A stretch of DNA of 64,000 bases from Pseudomonas borbori (GCF_900115555.1 NZ_FOWX01000031.1:1-64000), one strand, 5' to 3'. Shown: positions 17,562 through 26,644, counted from the first letter of the stretch. Notes: a model not told the origin generated them from the sequence alone. Numbers and translations are program-made.

Positions 17562-18932
17562 TCACGCCACCTCGATGGAGGCCATCAGGCCGGTTTCCAT
17601 ATGGTCGATCACATGGCAGTGGAACATCCACACCCCGGGATTATCGGCGACCAACGCCACCCGCGCGCGCTCGTTCTTGCCCAGCAGGTAGGTGTCGGTG
17701 AAGTAGGGAATGATCTGCTTGCGGTTCGAGGCCAGCACCTTGAAGGTCATGCCATGCAGGTGGATCGGGTGCTGGTACTGGCTGAGGTTGCGCAGCTCGA
17801 AGATATAGCTCTTGCCCAACTGCAGGCGGGCGATGGGCTTATCGGTACAGCCCTTGTCCTTGCTGTCCCAGGCCCGGCCGTTGATCTGCCAGAAACTGTG
17901 CGCCGCGCCCTGTGCCAACCCCTGCGACAACGCGCCCACCCACTCGAAGTTGAAGCTCAGGGTTTCGGCAGTGGCCAGGTCCGGCTCGGCAATCGGATTG
18001 GCCGGCAGCGCTGGAGGCCACTGGCCCGGCCTATCATCGCCGGCAATAGAACGCAGGGTGGCCAGACGCAGCGGACCGTTGCGCAGCGACAATTCGATAC
18101 CCGCCGCCGGCACCTGCAGCCCCAACTCGATACGCATGCCCGGCCCCAGCCAGTACTCCTTGCCCAGCGGCCGCGGCGCGACCGGGTTGCCGTCCAGCGC
18201 ATAGATGCGCGCCTCGGCGCCCGGCAGATTGAGGCGGTAGGTCAGGGTATTGTCCAGGTTCAGAACACGCAGGCGCACCACCTGCCCGGCCGGCAATTCC
18301 AGGGTCGGCGCATGCACGCCGTTGACCGTACTCAGCCGCCCCGGGGTGCCGCCGCGCGCGGCTTCACGGGGCACGCTGAAATCGCTGAAGGCACCCTGCG
18401 CGTCGACATGCCAGTTTTTCAGGCTGAGCGTGCGCTCATGCCTGAAGCCGGTCGGCTCGCGCTCCTCGACGATCAGCGGCCCAACCAGGCCGCGACCCAA
18501 CTGCTCGCCGCTGGCGGTATGCGGGTGATACCAGAAACTGCCGGCATCCGGGGTCTTGAACTGGTAGTCGAAGTATTCGCCGGGCAGCACCGGCAACTGC
18601 GAGACGTAGGGCACGCCGTCCATCGCCAGCGGCAGGCGGATGCCATGCCAGTGGATGGTGGTCGGCACCTCGAGCCGGTTGATAAAGCGCACACGCAACC
18701 ACTCGCCCTGCCTGGCGCGAATTTCCATGCCCGGCGCCTGGCCGCCATAGGCCCAGGCCGGGGTGAGATGCCCCGGCACCAGCTCGAGATCCAGCGGCGC
18801 GGCGATCAACTCGTAGTCGTATTCGGCGGCCACCAGCGGCCGCCCCAGCCAGTAGCGCGCGCCGCCGGCACCGAGGCCTACGGCAGTCAAACCGAGCAGG
18901 CCACCGATAATTTGTCGACGTGTAAATGACAT
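17562..18932 (-). CDS. Multicopper oxidase (laccase/CopA-like), Tat-exported
   Basis: The protein is about 456 residues, with a twin-arginine signal at the N-terminus (S-F-T-R-R-Q-I-I-G-G). It carries all four copper-binding blocks: H-W-H-G near residue 95, W-Y-H-P-H-T near 136, H-P-I-H-L-H-G, and H-C-H-V-I-D-H-M-E-T-G at the C-terminus. I chose the ATG at 18932 over an upstream GTG (18944) because AGAGG is too close to the GTG. Such periplasmic enzymes oxidise metals or phenols; the substrate is unknown. Confidence 0.9.
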   Translation of the reverse strand: MSFTRRQIIGGLLGLTAVGLGAGGARYWLGRPLVAAEYDYELIAAPLDLELVPGHLTPAWAYGGQAPGMEIRARQGEWLRVRFINRLEVPTTIHWHGIRLPLAMDGVPYVSQLPVLPGEYFDYQFKTPDAGSFWYHPHTASGEQLGRGLVGPLIVEEREPTGFRHERTLSLKNWHVDAQGAFSDFSVPREAARGGTPGRLSTVNGVHAPTLELPAGQVVRLRVLNLDNTLTYRLNLPGAEARIYALDGNPVAPRPLGKEYWLGPGMRIELGLQVPAAGIELSLRNGPLRLATLRSIAGDDRPGQWPPALPANPIAEPDLATAETLSFNFEWVGALSQGLAQGAAHSFWQINGRAWDSKDKGCTDKPIARLQLGKSYIFELRNLSQYQHPIHLHGMTFKVLASNRKQIIPYFTDTYLLGKNERARVALVADNPGVWMFHCHVIDHMETGLMASIEVA

Positions 18933-19014
18933 GGGTACAGACACCTCTAGATAAGGGGGACTTTCTAGAACAACACGCTGGGCCCATCGGGGAAATCAAG
19001 GTAGGCATGTAATA

Positions 19015-19040
19015 GCCGGTCTCTGATGGACCGGCTTTTT
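19015..19040 (+). terminator. Intrinsic-terminator-like hairpin on the plus strand
   Basis: GCCGGTC and GACCGGC form a perfect 7-bp stem with a 7-base loop, followed by TTTTT (19036-19040). Both neighbouring genes run leftward, so this rightward terminator has no obvious gene to serve. It may stop antisense transcription through the oxidase gene. Confidence 0.5.
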
Positions 19041-19091
19041 AGAGGCTTTAAAATCGAACAGGCGATGCAGAAAAAGGGTTACTGGGCTAAG

Positions 19092-19175
19092 GCCAGGCAA
19101 GGCGCCCCGGAGCTTTTAAGCGCAGCGTACTGCAGTACGTGAGCATTAAAAGCGAGGACGCAACGCAGCATGGCC
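19092..19175 (+). repeat. Palindromic extragenic element, copy B
   Basis: CAAGGCG (19098), arm GCTTTTAA, GCGCAGC, core GTACTGCAGTAC (19127-19138), GTGAGCA, arm TTAAAAGC, CAACGC (19161). It has the same block order as copies A and C with a different stem and core. Confidence 0.75.
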
Positions 19176-19204
19176 GACGACCAGGAAGCCGTCCCGCTAA
19201 TGCA

Positions 19205-20785
19205 TCACTCCCACTCGATGGTCGCCGGCGGCTTGCTCGACACATCGTAGGTGACGCGGGAGATGCCTTCGATCTCGTTGATGATGCGGTTGCTGACCTT
19301 CTCCAGCAGCTCGTAGGGCAGGTGCGCCCAGCGCGCGGTCATGAAGTCGATGGTTTCCACCGCGCGCAGGGCCACGACCCAGGCGTAACGACGGCCGTCG
19401 CCGACCACGCCGACCGACTTGACCGGCTGGAACACCACGAAGGCCTGGCTGGTCTTGTGGTACCAGTCGAAGTTGCGCAGCTCTTCGATGAAGATATGGT
19501 CGGCGCGGCGCAGCAGGTCCGCGTACTCCTTCTTCACTTCGCCGAGGATGCGCACGCCCAGGCCGGGGCCCGGGAACGGGTGGCGGTAGACCATGTCGTA
19601 GGGCAGGCCCAGCTCCAGGCCGATGCGCCGCACTTCATCCTTGAACAGCTCGCGCAGCGGCTCGACCAGCTTGAGGTTCATTTCCTCGGGCAGGCCGCCG
19701 ACATTGTGGTGCGACTTGATCACGTGGGCCTTGCCGGTCTTGGCACCGGCCGACTCGATCACGTCCGGGTAGATGGTGCCCTGGGCGAGGAAACGGATGT
19801 CGTCCAGCTTGCTGGCCTGGGCATCGAACACATCGATAAAGGTGCGACCGATGATCTTGCGCTTCTTCTCCGGGTCGGCTTCGCCGGCCAGGTTGCCGAG
19901 GAACTGCTCCTCGGCATTGGCGCGGATCACCTTGACCCCCATGTTCTCGGCGAACATGGCCATCACCTGCTCGCCTTCGTGCAGGCGCAACAGGCCGTTG
20001 TCGACGAATACACAGGTCAGCTGATCGCCGATCGCCTTATGCAGCAAGGCCGCGACCACCGAGGAATCCACGCCGCCGGACAGGCCGAGCAATACATTGG
20101 CGCTACCGACCTGGGCACGCACCTGGGCAATGGCATCTTCGACGATATTCGACGGCGTCCACAGCGCCTGGCAACCGGCGATGTCCAGGACGAAGCGCGA
20201 AAGAATCCGGCCGCCCTGCTTGGTGTGAGTCACTTCCGGGTGGAACTGCACGCCGTAGTAACCGCGCTTGTCGTCGCACATGGCGGCAATCGGGCAGCTC
20301 GGGGTGCTGGCAAGGATATGGAAACCTTCCGGCAAGGTGGTGACCTTGTCGCCATGGCTCATCCACACGTCCAGACCGAACACGCCGTCGTCGTCGATAT
20401 GGTCTTCGATGCCGTCGAGCAAGCGGGCCTTGCCGACCACATCGACGCGGGCGTAACCGAACTCGCGAATATCCGAACCCTGCACCTTGCCGCCAAGCTG
20501 CTCGGCCATGGTCTGCATGCCATAGCAGATGCCCAGCACCGGCACACCGAGGTCGAACACCGCATGCGGGGCGCGCGGGCTGTCGAGCTCATGCACCGAC
20601 TCCGGACCGCCGGCGAGAATGATCCCGCGCGGAGCGAAGGCGCGGATATCCTCGTCGCTCATATCGAACGGGTGCAACTCGCAGTACACACCGATCTCGC
20701 GCACGCGGCGGGCGATCAGTTGGGTGTACTGGGAACCGAAATCCAGGATCAGGATGCGGTGGGCGTGAATGTCAGGATGAGCCAT
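19205..20785 (-). CDS. guaA: GMP synthase (glutamine-hydrolysing)
   Basis: GuaA aminates XMP to GMP using glutamine and ATP. The 526-residue protein has a class I glutaminase domain (G-I-C-Y-G-M-Q near residue 85). It also has an ATP-pyrophosphatase domain with the P-loop G-L-S-G-G-V-D-S-S near 235 and the C-terminal dimerisation domain ending K-P-P-A-T-I-E-W-E. It is downstream of guaB on the same strand, separated by a 227-base spacer containing a palindromic repeat. Confidence 0.98.
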   Translation of the reverse strand: MAHPDIHAHRILILDFGSQYTQLIARRVREIGVYCELHPFDMSDEDIRAFAPRGIILAGGPESVHELDSPRAPHAVFDLGVPVLGICYGMQTMAEQLGGKVQGSDIREFGYARVDVVGKARLLDGIEDHIDDDGVFGLDVWMSHGDKVTTLPEGFHILASTPSCPIAAMCDDKRGYYGVQFHPEVTHTKQGGRILSRFVLDIAGCQALWTPSNIVEDAIAQVRAQVGSANVLLGLSGGVDSSVVAALLHKAIGDQLTCVFVDNGLLRLHEGEQVMAMFAENMGVKVIRANAEEQFLGNLAGEADPEKKRKIIGRTFIDVFDAQASKLDDIRFLAQGTIYPDVIESAGAKTGKAHVIKSHHNVGGLPEEMNLKLVEPLRELFKDEVRRIGLELGLPYDMVYRHPFPGPGLGVRILGEVKKEYADLLRRADHIFIEELRNFDWYHKTSQAFVVFQPVKSVGVVGDGRRYAWVVALRAVETIDFMTARWAHLPYELLEKVSNRIINEIEGISRVTYDVSSKPPATIEWE

Positions 20786-20899
20786 GGCCGTCTCTCGTAG
20801 CGGAATTCACAAATGGCAAGGGGCTGCCCCATCGTTCTCAACAGCAGCAGCCCCGTGTACTCAACAGTATTAAAAATCGTCGGATTCGCGTCGCGAGCG

Positions 20900-20985
20900 C
20901 AGCTCAGGCAAGGCGGAAAGTAGCGAGCAAGCGCAGTTGGCTGGAGCCAATGAGCATTGCGAGCTGCTTTCCAACGCCGCATGAG
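20900..20985 (+). repeat. Palindromic extragenic element, copy C
   Basis: CAAGGCG (20909), arm GGAAAGTAGCGAGCAA, GCGCAG, core TTGGCTGGAGCCAA (20937-20950), TGAGCA, arm TTGCGAGCTGCTTTCC, CAACGC (20972). It lies between guaB and guaA. Confidence 0.75.
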
Positions 20986-21012
20986 CCAGCGCAGCAGCGA
21001 TCCGGCGATTTT

Positions 21013-22482
21013 TTAGCCGACCCGGTAGTTCGGCGCCTCCTTGGTGATCTGCACATCGTGAACGTGGGACTCGGCCATGCCGGCGCCGGTGATGCGCACG
21101 AACTGCGGCTTGGTGCGCATCTCTTCGATGGTGGCGCAGCCGGTATAGCCCATGGAGGCGCGCAAACCGCCCATCATCTGATGGACGATGGCGCTCATCG
21201 CCCCCTTGTAAGGCACGCGGCCTTCGATGCCTTCGGGCACCAGCTTTTCGGCACCGGCGGAGGAATCCTGGAAATAACGGTCCGAGGAACCCTGCGCCTG
21301 GGACATGGCGCCCAGCGAGCCCATGCCGCGATAGGCCTTGTAGGAGCGGCCCTGGAACAACTCGACTTCGCCCGGCGCCTCTTCGGTGCCGGCCAGCATC
21401 GAGCCGATCATGACGCAGGAGGCGCCCGCGACTATGGCCTTGGACAGGTCACCGGAGAAGCGGATACCGCCATCGGCGATCAGCGGCACACCGGTGCCTT
21501 CCAGCGCGGCGGCGACATTGGCCACGGCGGATATCTGCGGCACGCCGACCCCGGCGACGATCCGCGTGGTGCAGATCGAACCAGGGCCGATACCGACCTT
21601 GACCCCGTCGGCGCCGGCTTCGACCAGGGCCCTGGCCGCATCGCCGGTGGCGATATTGCCGCCGATCACCTGCACTTCGGGGAAGTTCTGTTTGACCCAG
21701 CGCACCCGGTCGATCACGCCCTTGGAGTGACCGTGGGCGGTGTCGACGATGATCACGTCGACGCCGGCCGCCGCCAGGGCGGCTACCCGGTCGCCGGTAT
21801 CGGCACCGGTGCCAACCGCCGCGCCGACGCGCAAACGACCCTGGTCGTCCTTGCTGGCCAGCGGGTAGGCCTTGGCCTTCTCGATATCGTTGACGGTCAT
21901 CATGCCCTTGAGGCGGAACTGGTCATCGACGATCAGCACGCGCTCGATGCGGTGCTTGTGCAACAACTTGCGCACCACCTGGGTGTCTTCGCCTTCCTTG
22001 ACCGTGACCAGACGCTCTTTGGGCGTCATCACTTCGCGCACCTTGGCGCTCATGTCGGTCTCGAAACGCACGTCACGCGAGGTGATGATGCCGACCAGAT
22101 CACCGTGGTGCAGCACCGGTACGCCGGAGATGTTGTTCTGCCGGGTCAGGTCGAACAGATCGCCCACAGTGGCATCGGCCTCGATGGTAATCGGGTCCTT
22201 GACCACGCCGGACTCGTAACGCTTGACCTTGCGCACCTCGGCAGCCTGCTGCTCGATGGTCATATTCTTGTGAATGATGCCAATGCCGCCTTCCTGGGCC
22301 ATGGCAATCGCCAGACGGGCCTCGGTGACAGTGTCCATTGCAGCGGAGAGCAAGGGAATATTCAGCTCGATACCACGAGTCAAGCGAGTCTTGAGACTGA
22401 CATCCTTCGGCAGAACATCGGAGTAACCAGGAACAAGTAGAACGTCGTCGAAGGTAAGAGCTTCTTGACTGATACGCAGCAT
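21013..22482 (-). CDS. guaB: IMP dehydrogenase
   Basis: GuaB oxidises IMP to XMP, the first step toward GMP. From the ATG at 22482 the product is 489 residues, the family norm, starting M-L-R-I-S-Q-E-A-L-T-F-D-D-V. It has the paired CBS domains around residues 90-200 and the active-site loop G-I-G-P-G-S-I-C-T-T-R near residue 300. A strong sigma-70 promoter lies just upstream. Confidence 0.98.
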   Translation of the reverse strand: MLRISQEALTFDDVLLVPGYSDVLPKDVSLKTRLTRGIELNIPLLSAAMDTVTEARLAIAMAQEGGIGIIHKNMTIEQQAAEVRKVKRYESGVVKDPITIEADATVGDLFDLTRQNNISGVPVLHHGDLVGIITSRDVRFETDMSAKVREVMTPKERLVTVKEGEDTQVVRKLLHKHRIERVLIVDDQFRLKGMMTVNDIEKAKAYPLASKDDQGRLRVGAAVGTGADTGDRVAALAAAGVDVIIVDTAHGHSKGVIDRVRWVKQNFPEVQVIGGNIATGDAARALVEAGADGVKVGIGPGSICTTRIVAGVGVPQISAVANVAAALEGTGVPLIADGGIRFSGDLSKAIVAGASCVMIGSMLAGTEEAPGEVELFQGRSYKAYRGMGSLGAMSQAQGSSDRYFQDSSAGAEKLVPEGIEGRVPYKGAMSAIVHQMMGGLRASMGYTGCATIEEMRTKPQFVRITGAGMAESHVHDVQITKEAPNYRVG

Positions 22483-22518
22483 GGCGGGGGCTCCCAGGCG
22501 GGAAATTGGAAGCGCGCC

Positions 22519-22552
22519 ATTATACTCAGGCAAGCCCTTGCACTCAATGCAA
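22519..22552 (-). promoter_or_regulatory. guaB promoter with an overlapping inverted repeat
   Basis: The minus strand reads TTGAGT (-35, 22542-22547), a 17-base spacer and a perfect TATAAT (-10, 22519-22524), ending 36 bases before the guaB ATG. A TTGCA-N5-TGCAA inverted repeat (22538-22552) covers the -35 box and could be an operator. The regulator is unknown. Confidence 0.7.
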
Positions 22553-22610
22553 AGAATTGGCCGTAATGCCGCGGCCTGCCGCAGTCCGCGTACGCGGCCG
22601 TCAGCCTGAC

Positions 22611-23162
22611 TCAGAGCCTGACCTCGACCACGGACAGCGGATAACCCAGTCGAGCGGCGAATTCGTCGAGAAAATCTTGCTTGAACACCGCCTCGGCCCA
22701 GTTATTGAAGATAAAGCCCAGATTGGAAAAGCCGCAGGGCTGCAGAAACAGGAAGCCATTGATATCGTCTTCGTGCCCGCACTGGGGACAGCTGAAGGTA
22801 TCGCTATGGCCGGGCATCCACTCCTCCAGACGATCGAACAGCTCGACACCGACCTCCTGGCGACACTGCGGACAACCGGCCTCCTCGTGAAAGTCGTGCA
22901 GCGGGGTATATATGCAGCGTTTGTAGACGATCTCCAGGCCATTGACCGGCTGACCGAAAGGCAACAACTGCGGCTGCTCGACCACCTGCCGGGCACCCGG
23001 GGCAACGCCATGGGCCATCTTGTTGAACGTCCGACCACAGGTGCTCAACTGCGCCTCGATGACATTCTGCTGCACCAGCCAGCGCACGATCGCCCGCGCC
23101 CTGGCTTCATGAGCGGGGAAACTGGAGATTTTCGGCACTATGATGGCTTGCTGTTCGCGCAT
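22611..23162 (-). CDS. Conserved hypothetical protein with two CPxC zinc-ribbon motifs
   Basis: I do not recognise a function. From the ATG at 23162 (M-R-E-Q-Q-A-I-I-V-P-K-I-S) the product is 183 residues. It has C-P-Q-C-R-Q-E-V near residue 112 and C-P-Q-C-G-H-E-D near 138, which together could bind one zinc. No signal peptide or membrane segment is visible. It lies upstream of guaB in the same direction and is divergent from xseA. Confidence 0.75.
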   Translation of the reverse strand: MREQQAIIVPKISSFPAHEARARAIVRWLVQQNVIEAQLSTCGRTFNKMAHGVAPGARQVVEQPQLLPFGQPVNGLEIVYKRCIYTPLHDFHEEAGCPQCRQEVGVELFDRLEEWMPGHSDTFSCPQCGHEDDINGFLFLQPCGFSNLGFIFNNWAEAVFKQDFLDEFAARLGYPLSVVEVRL

Positions 23163-23296
23163 GGCGCCCCCTCGAACTGACTGAAAGCCGCGCAGCTTAA
23201 AGAGCGCGGGGCAGTGGTCAAGGCAAACCGCGCTCATCCGCTGCTGCGCAACTTTCGCTATATGGCCGGCCCGGCAAAGCCTTTATCATGCCGAAC

Positions 23297-24676
23297 ATGA
23301 TCAAAGACCCGTTCCAACGCCTGAACCTCGACCGCGAAGTGCTCAGCGTCAGCCAGCTCAACAACCGCGCGCGTCTTCTGCTGGAGGATGTATTTTCCAG
23401 CATCTGGGTCGAAGGGGAAATTTCCAACCTGGCCAAGCCGGCTTCCGGGCATATCTACTTCACCCTTAAAGATAGTCAGGCCCAGGTGCGCTGCGCGCTG
23501 TTCCGACAGAACGCCGCGCGGGTGCGGCAGGCGCTGCGCGACGGCCTGGCGGTCAAGGTGCGCGGCAAGGTCTCGCTGTTCGAAGGGCGCGGCGATTACC
23601 AGTTGATTGTCGACGCGCTCGAGCCGGCCGGCGACGGCGCCCTACGCCTGGCCTTCGAAGCGCTGAAGGAAAAGCTCGGCGCCGAAGGCCTGTTCGCCAG
23701 CGAACGCAAAGTAGCCCTGCCTGCCCACCCCAGGCGCATCGGCATCGTCAGCTCGCCGACCGGCGCGGTGATCCGCGACATCATCAGCGTGTTCCGCCGC
23801 CGCGCCCCACAGGTCGCCCTGAGCCTGATCCCCACCGCCGTGCAGGGCCGCGAGGCCTGCGACCAGATCATCCGTGCCCTGCAACTGGCCGACCGCCAGG
23901 GCTTCGACGCGCTGATCCTGGCCCGCGGCGGCGGCTCGCTGGAAGACCTCTGGTGTTTCAACGAGGAAGCCGTGGCCCGCGCGGTAGCGGCCTGCGTCAC
24001 GCCGATAGTCTGCGCCGTGGGCCACGAAACCGACGTGTCCATCTGCGACTTCGTCGCCGACGTGCGCGCGCCAACCCCCTCGGCCGCCGCCGAACTGCTG
24101 GCCCCCGACGCCAGCGAGCTGGTGCAGCGCCTGCACAGCCTGCAGCGCCGCCTGATCATGCGCATGCACAACCACCTGGAGCGCGAACGCCTGCGCCTGG
24201 ACGGCCTGAGCCGGCGCCTGCGTCACCCCGGCGAACGCCTGCGCCAGCACGCCCAGCGCCTGGATGATCTGGAAATGCGCCTGGCGCGAGCCTTCGAACG
24301 CCAACTGAACACTCGCCGCGAGCGCCTGGCGCGCCTGCACACCCGCCTGGCCGGCCAGCACCCCGAGCGCATGTTGCAACTGTTGCGCCAGCGCCTGGGC
24401 AGCCTCGCCGAACGCCTGCCGCGGGCCATGCGCGAAGGCCTGAAGCAACGCCGCCTGCAGCTGCAAAGCCAGGTGCAGACACTGCAGGTCGTCAGCCCGC
24501 TGGCCACCCTCGGCCGTGGCTACAGCATCCTCTTCGACGAGCGCGGTCGGGCCGTGCGCCGCGCCGCCGACACCCACAGCGGCCAGCGCCTGAAAGCGCG
24601 GCTGGCCGAGGGCGAACTGGATGTGCGGGTCGAGGACAACCATGTGCAGCCGGCGACCCTGTCGTTGCTGGATTGA
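23297..24676 (+). CDS. xseA: Exodeoxyribonuclease VII large subunit
   Basis: XseA is the large subunit of the ssDNA exonuclease VII. From M-I-K-D-P-F-Q-R-L the product is 459 residues. The N-terminal OB-fold includes W-V-E-G-E-I-S-N-L near residue 33. The catalytic domain has R-G-G-G-S-L-E-D-L-W and G-H-E-T-D, and a coiled-coil C-terminal region rich in Arg and Leu follows. An ATG three codons upstream (23288) is also possible; no clear Shine-Dalgarno separates them. Confidence 0.96.
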   Translation: MIKDPFQRLNLDREVLSVSQLNNRARLLLEDVFSSIWVEGEISNLAKPASGHIYFTLKDSQAQVRCALFRQNAARVRQALRDGLAVKVRGKVSLFEGRGDYQLIVDALEPAGDGALRLAFEALKEKLGAEGLFASERKVALPAHPRRIGIVSSPTGAVIRDIISVFRRRAPQVALSLIPTAVQGREACDQIIRALQLADRQGFDALILARGGGSLEDLWCFNEEAVARAVAACVTPIVCAVGHETDVSICDFVADVRAPTPSAAAELLAPDASELVQRLHSLQRRLIMRMHNHLERERLRLDGLSRRLRHPGERLRQHAQRLDDLEMRLARAFERQLNTRRERLARLHTRLAGQHPERMLQLLRQRLGSLAERLPRAMREGLKQRRLQLQSQVQTLQVVSPLATLGRGYSILFDERGRAVRRAADTHSGQRLKARLAEGELDVRVEDNHVQPATLSLLD

Positions 24677-24727
24677 CGATTACCCCGGCGGATGAACAGC
24701 CTCATCCGCCCTGCTCAGGAATACCGC

Positions 24728-25552
24728 ATGCGCTTGCTGTTGCTGCTGCTCACCCTGGCCCTCGCCCTGCCCGTGCAGGCCGAAGGCTTTATCAGCCGCC
24801 TGCTGCACAAGCCGGTACCCGGCGGCATCGCCGTGGTCGACCTGGGCCCGGCTGCCAGCGCACCGCGCGCCAGCTACCAGGGCAAGCCGCTGCTGGTGAT
24901 CCGGGAGGACGGCCAGCGCTGGATCGCCATCGTCGGCCTGCCCCTGAGCAGCAAGCCGGGCAACCAGCAGATCCAGGTCAATGGCCGTCAGCCCCTGAGT
25001 TTCCAGGTCGCCAGCAAGCACTATGTCGAGCAACGCATCACCGTCAAGAACCCGCAGCACGTCACCCCGAACGCCGAGAACCTTGCGCGCATCGAGCGCG
25101 AACTGGCCGAGCAGACCCGCGCCTACCGGCAGTTCAGCCCGCGCCAGCCGAGCAACCTGCTGTTCGACAAGCCGGTCAACGGCCCGCTGTCCAGCCCCTT
25201 CGGTCTGCGCCGCTTCTTCAACGGCGAGGAGCGCAACCCGCACTCGGGGCTGGATTTCGCCGCCAACCGCGGCACCCCGATCAAGGCCCCGGCGGCCGGC
25301 ACGGTGATCCTCACCGGCGACTACTTCTTCAACGGCAAGACGGTGTTCGTCGACCACGGCCAAGGCCTGATCAGCATGTTCTGTCACCTGTCGGAGATCG
25401 GGGTGAAGGTCGGCGACGAACTACCCCGCGGCGGCGTGCTCGGCAAGGTCGGCGCCACCGGCCGCGCCACCGGGCCGCACCTGCACTGGAACGTCAGCCT
25501 GAACGACGCCCGCGTCGATCCGGCGATCTTTATCGGCGCCTTCAAGCCCTGA
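24728..25552 (+). CDS. Secreted M23-family metallopeptidase (LytM domain)
   Basis: The ATG at 24728 gives 274 residues starting with a clear signal peptide (M-R-L-L-L-L-L-L ... P-V-Q-A). The C-terminal half is a peptidase M23 domain with the zinc motif H-S-G-L-D near residue 185 and H-L-H-W near 255. Both motifs are intact, so it is likely an active periplasmic peptidoglycan endopeptidase rather than a degenerate activator. It follows xseA by 51 bases. Confidence 0.92.
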   Translation: MRLLLLLLTLALALPVQAEGFISRLLHKPVPGGIAVVDLGPAASAPRASYQGKPLLVIREDGQRWIAIVGLPLSSKPGNQQIQVNGRQPLSFQVASKHYVEQRITVKNPQHVTPNAENLARIERELAEQTRAYRQFSPRQPSNLLFDKPVNGPLSSPFGLRRFFNGEERNPHSGLDFAANRGTPIKAPAAGTVILTGDYFFNGKTVFVDHGQGLISMFCHLSEIGVKVGDELPRGGVLGKVGATGRATGPHLHWNVSLNDARVDPAIFIGAFKP

Positions 25553-25606
25553 TCCTGCGGGTGGGACCGCACCTGGCTAGCCGAGGGCGGGCCATGCCCG
25601 CGTGCG

Positions 25607-26149
25607 TCAGCGAATGAACGCCCTGCTCACTTCGCGGAACAGTTCGCTGCCGGCCTGCTCCAGCCATTCGAAGGCCACCATCTCACGCGACACTATGCTC
25701 GCACCCGCCTGCTGCATGCGGGTCAGGGCCAGCGCCTTGTCCGAGACCCTACGCGAGCCGACCGCCTCCGCTACCACGTAGACGCTACGGCCCGCGGCGA
25801 GCAGGTCGAGCACGCTCTGCAACACACAGACATGGGCTTCGCTGCCGCAAACCACGAACTGCGGCCGCTCACCGCCGGGGCGCTTGAACAACTCGCCCTC
25901 GCTGACCGCGGAAAAGTGCAGCTTCTCGATGATGGCCGCAGGCTCATGGCCAGCGCGCAGGGCCGGGATCGTCTGCCCCAGGCCCTTGCTGTACTGCTCG
26001 GTGAGCAGCACCGGCACACCGATGCGCCGCGCCACCTGCTGCAGCCACAGGGCATGGTCGGCCAGCGCCTGGCAGTCATCGATGACCGGGAACAGGCGCT
26101 CCTGGATATCGATGATCAGCAGGATCGAAGTCTCGGCTTTGATTCGCAT
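25607..26149 (-). CDS. Isochorismatase-family hydrolase
   Basis: The ATG at 26149 lies 6 bases after GAGGGA and gives 180 residues. The cysteine-hydrolase triad is visible: Asp in L-I-I-D-I-Q-E-R, Lys in E-K-L-H-F-S, and Cys in E-A-H-V-C-V-L-Q. YcaC-like members of this family have unclear substrates, and none can be assigned here. It converges with the M23 peptidase gene. Confidence 0.88.
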   Translation of the reverse strand: MRIKAETSILLIIDIQERLFPVIDDCQALADHALWLQQVARRIGVPVLLTEQYSKGLGQTIPALRAGHEPAAIIEKLHFSAVSEGELFKRPGGERPQFVVCGSEAHVCVLQSVLDLLAAGRSVYVVAEAVGSRRVSDKALALTRMQQAGASIVSREMVAFEWLEQAGSELFREVSRAFIR

Positions 26150-26212
26150 CAACAGTCCCTCGTCATGGACAGGTCACGGCGCAGTTGCTTCAAGCTCTTC
26201 TCCGGCACCGGC

Positions 26213-26644
26213 TCAGCTAGCTGCCGCCTTGACCCTTGGCACTTGTTCCAGCCGGTAGATCTCGCCGATCAGGCAATGCTCGGGGAAACCGCCGGAGTCG
26301 ATCGAAACGATCTTGTCCAGGGTGGTCAGGGAGTCGACCGTGGTGCTGCAGGTAATGAGGTTGCTGAAGTTCAGGTTGCGGCAGGGGTAGGAGAACTCGA
26401 CCAGATAAGAGCGCCCCGGCCCGGAGCCCAATACCATGTGACTCTTGTCGAGGTACTGCCAACCATCGATATCGACCTGCCACACCGACTTCACCGGTTC
26501 GCCCTGGCGAAAGCCGAGCACGGCCAGACGCTCCGCTAACGGCAGGGTCTCGTCGCGCAGTGCCTGCTGGCTGCAGGCGGTGAGCAACATGGACGCCAGC
26601 AGAGAGTTCACCAGAAGAATGCTGAAAAACTTTGGCTTGTGCAT
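26213..26644 (-). CDS. Hypothetical lipoprotein, DUF6491-like
   Basis: From the ATG at 26644 the product is 143 residues, starting with a lipoprotein signal ending in L-L-T-A-C. The mature part has a pattern I associate with DUF6491: D-G-W-Q-Y-L-D near residue 62, R-S-Y-L-V-E-F, P-C-R-N-L, then L-T-T-L-D-K-I. Two further Cys could form a disulfide. Function unknown. It is divergent from the MscS-like gene. Confidence 0.75.
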   Translation of the reverse strand: MHKPKFFSILLVNSLLASMLLTACSQQALRDETLPLAERLAVLGFRQGEPVKSVWQVDIDGWQYLDKSHMVLGSGPGRSYLVEFSYPCRNLNFSNLITCSTTVDSLTTLDKIVSIDSGGFPEHCLIGEIYRLEQVPRVKAAAS

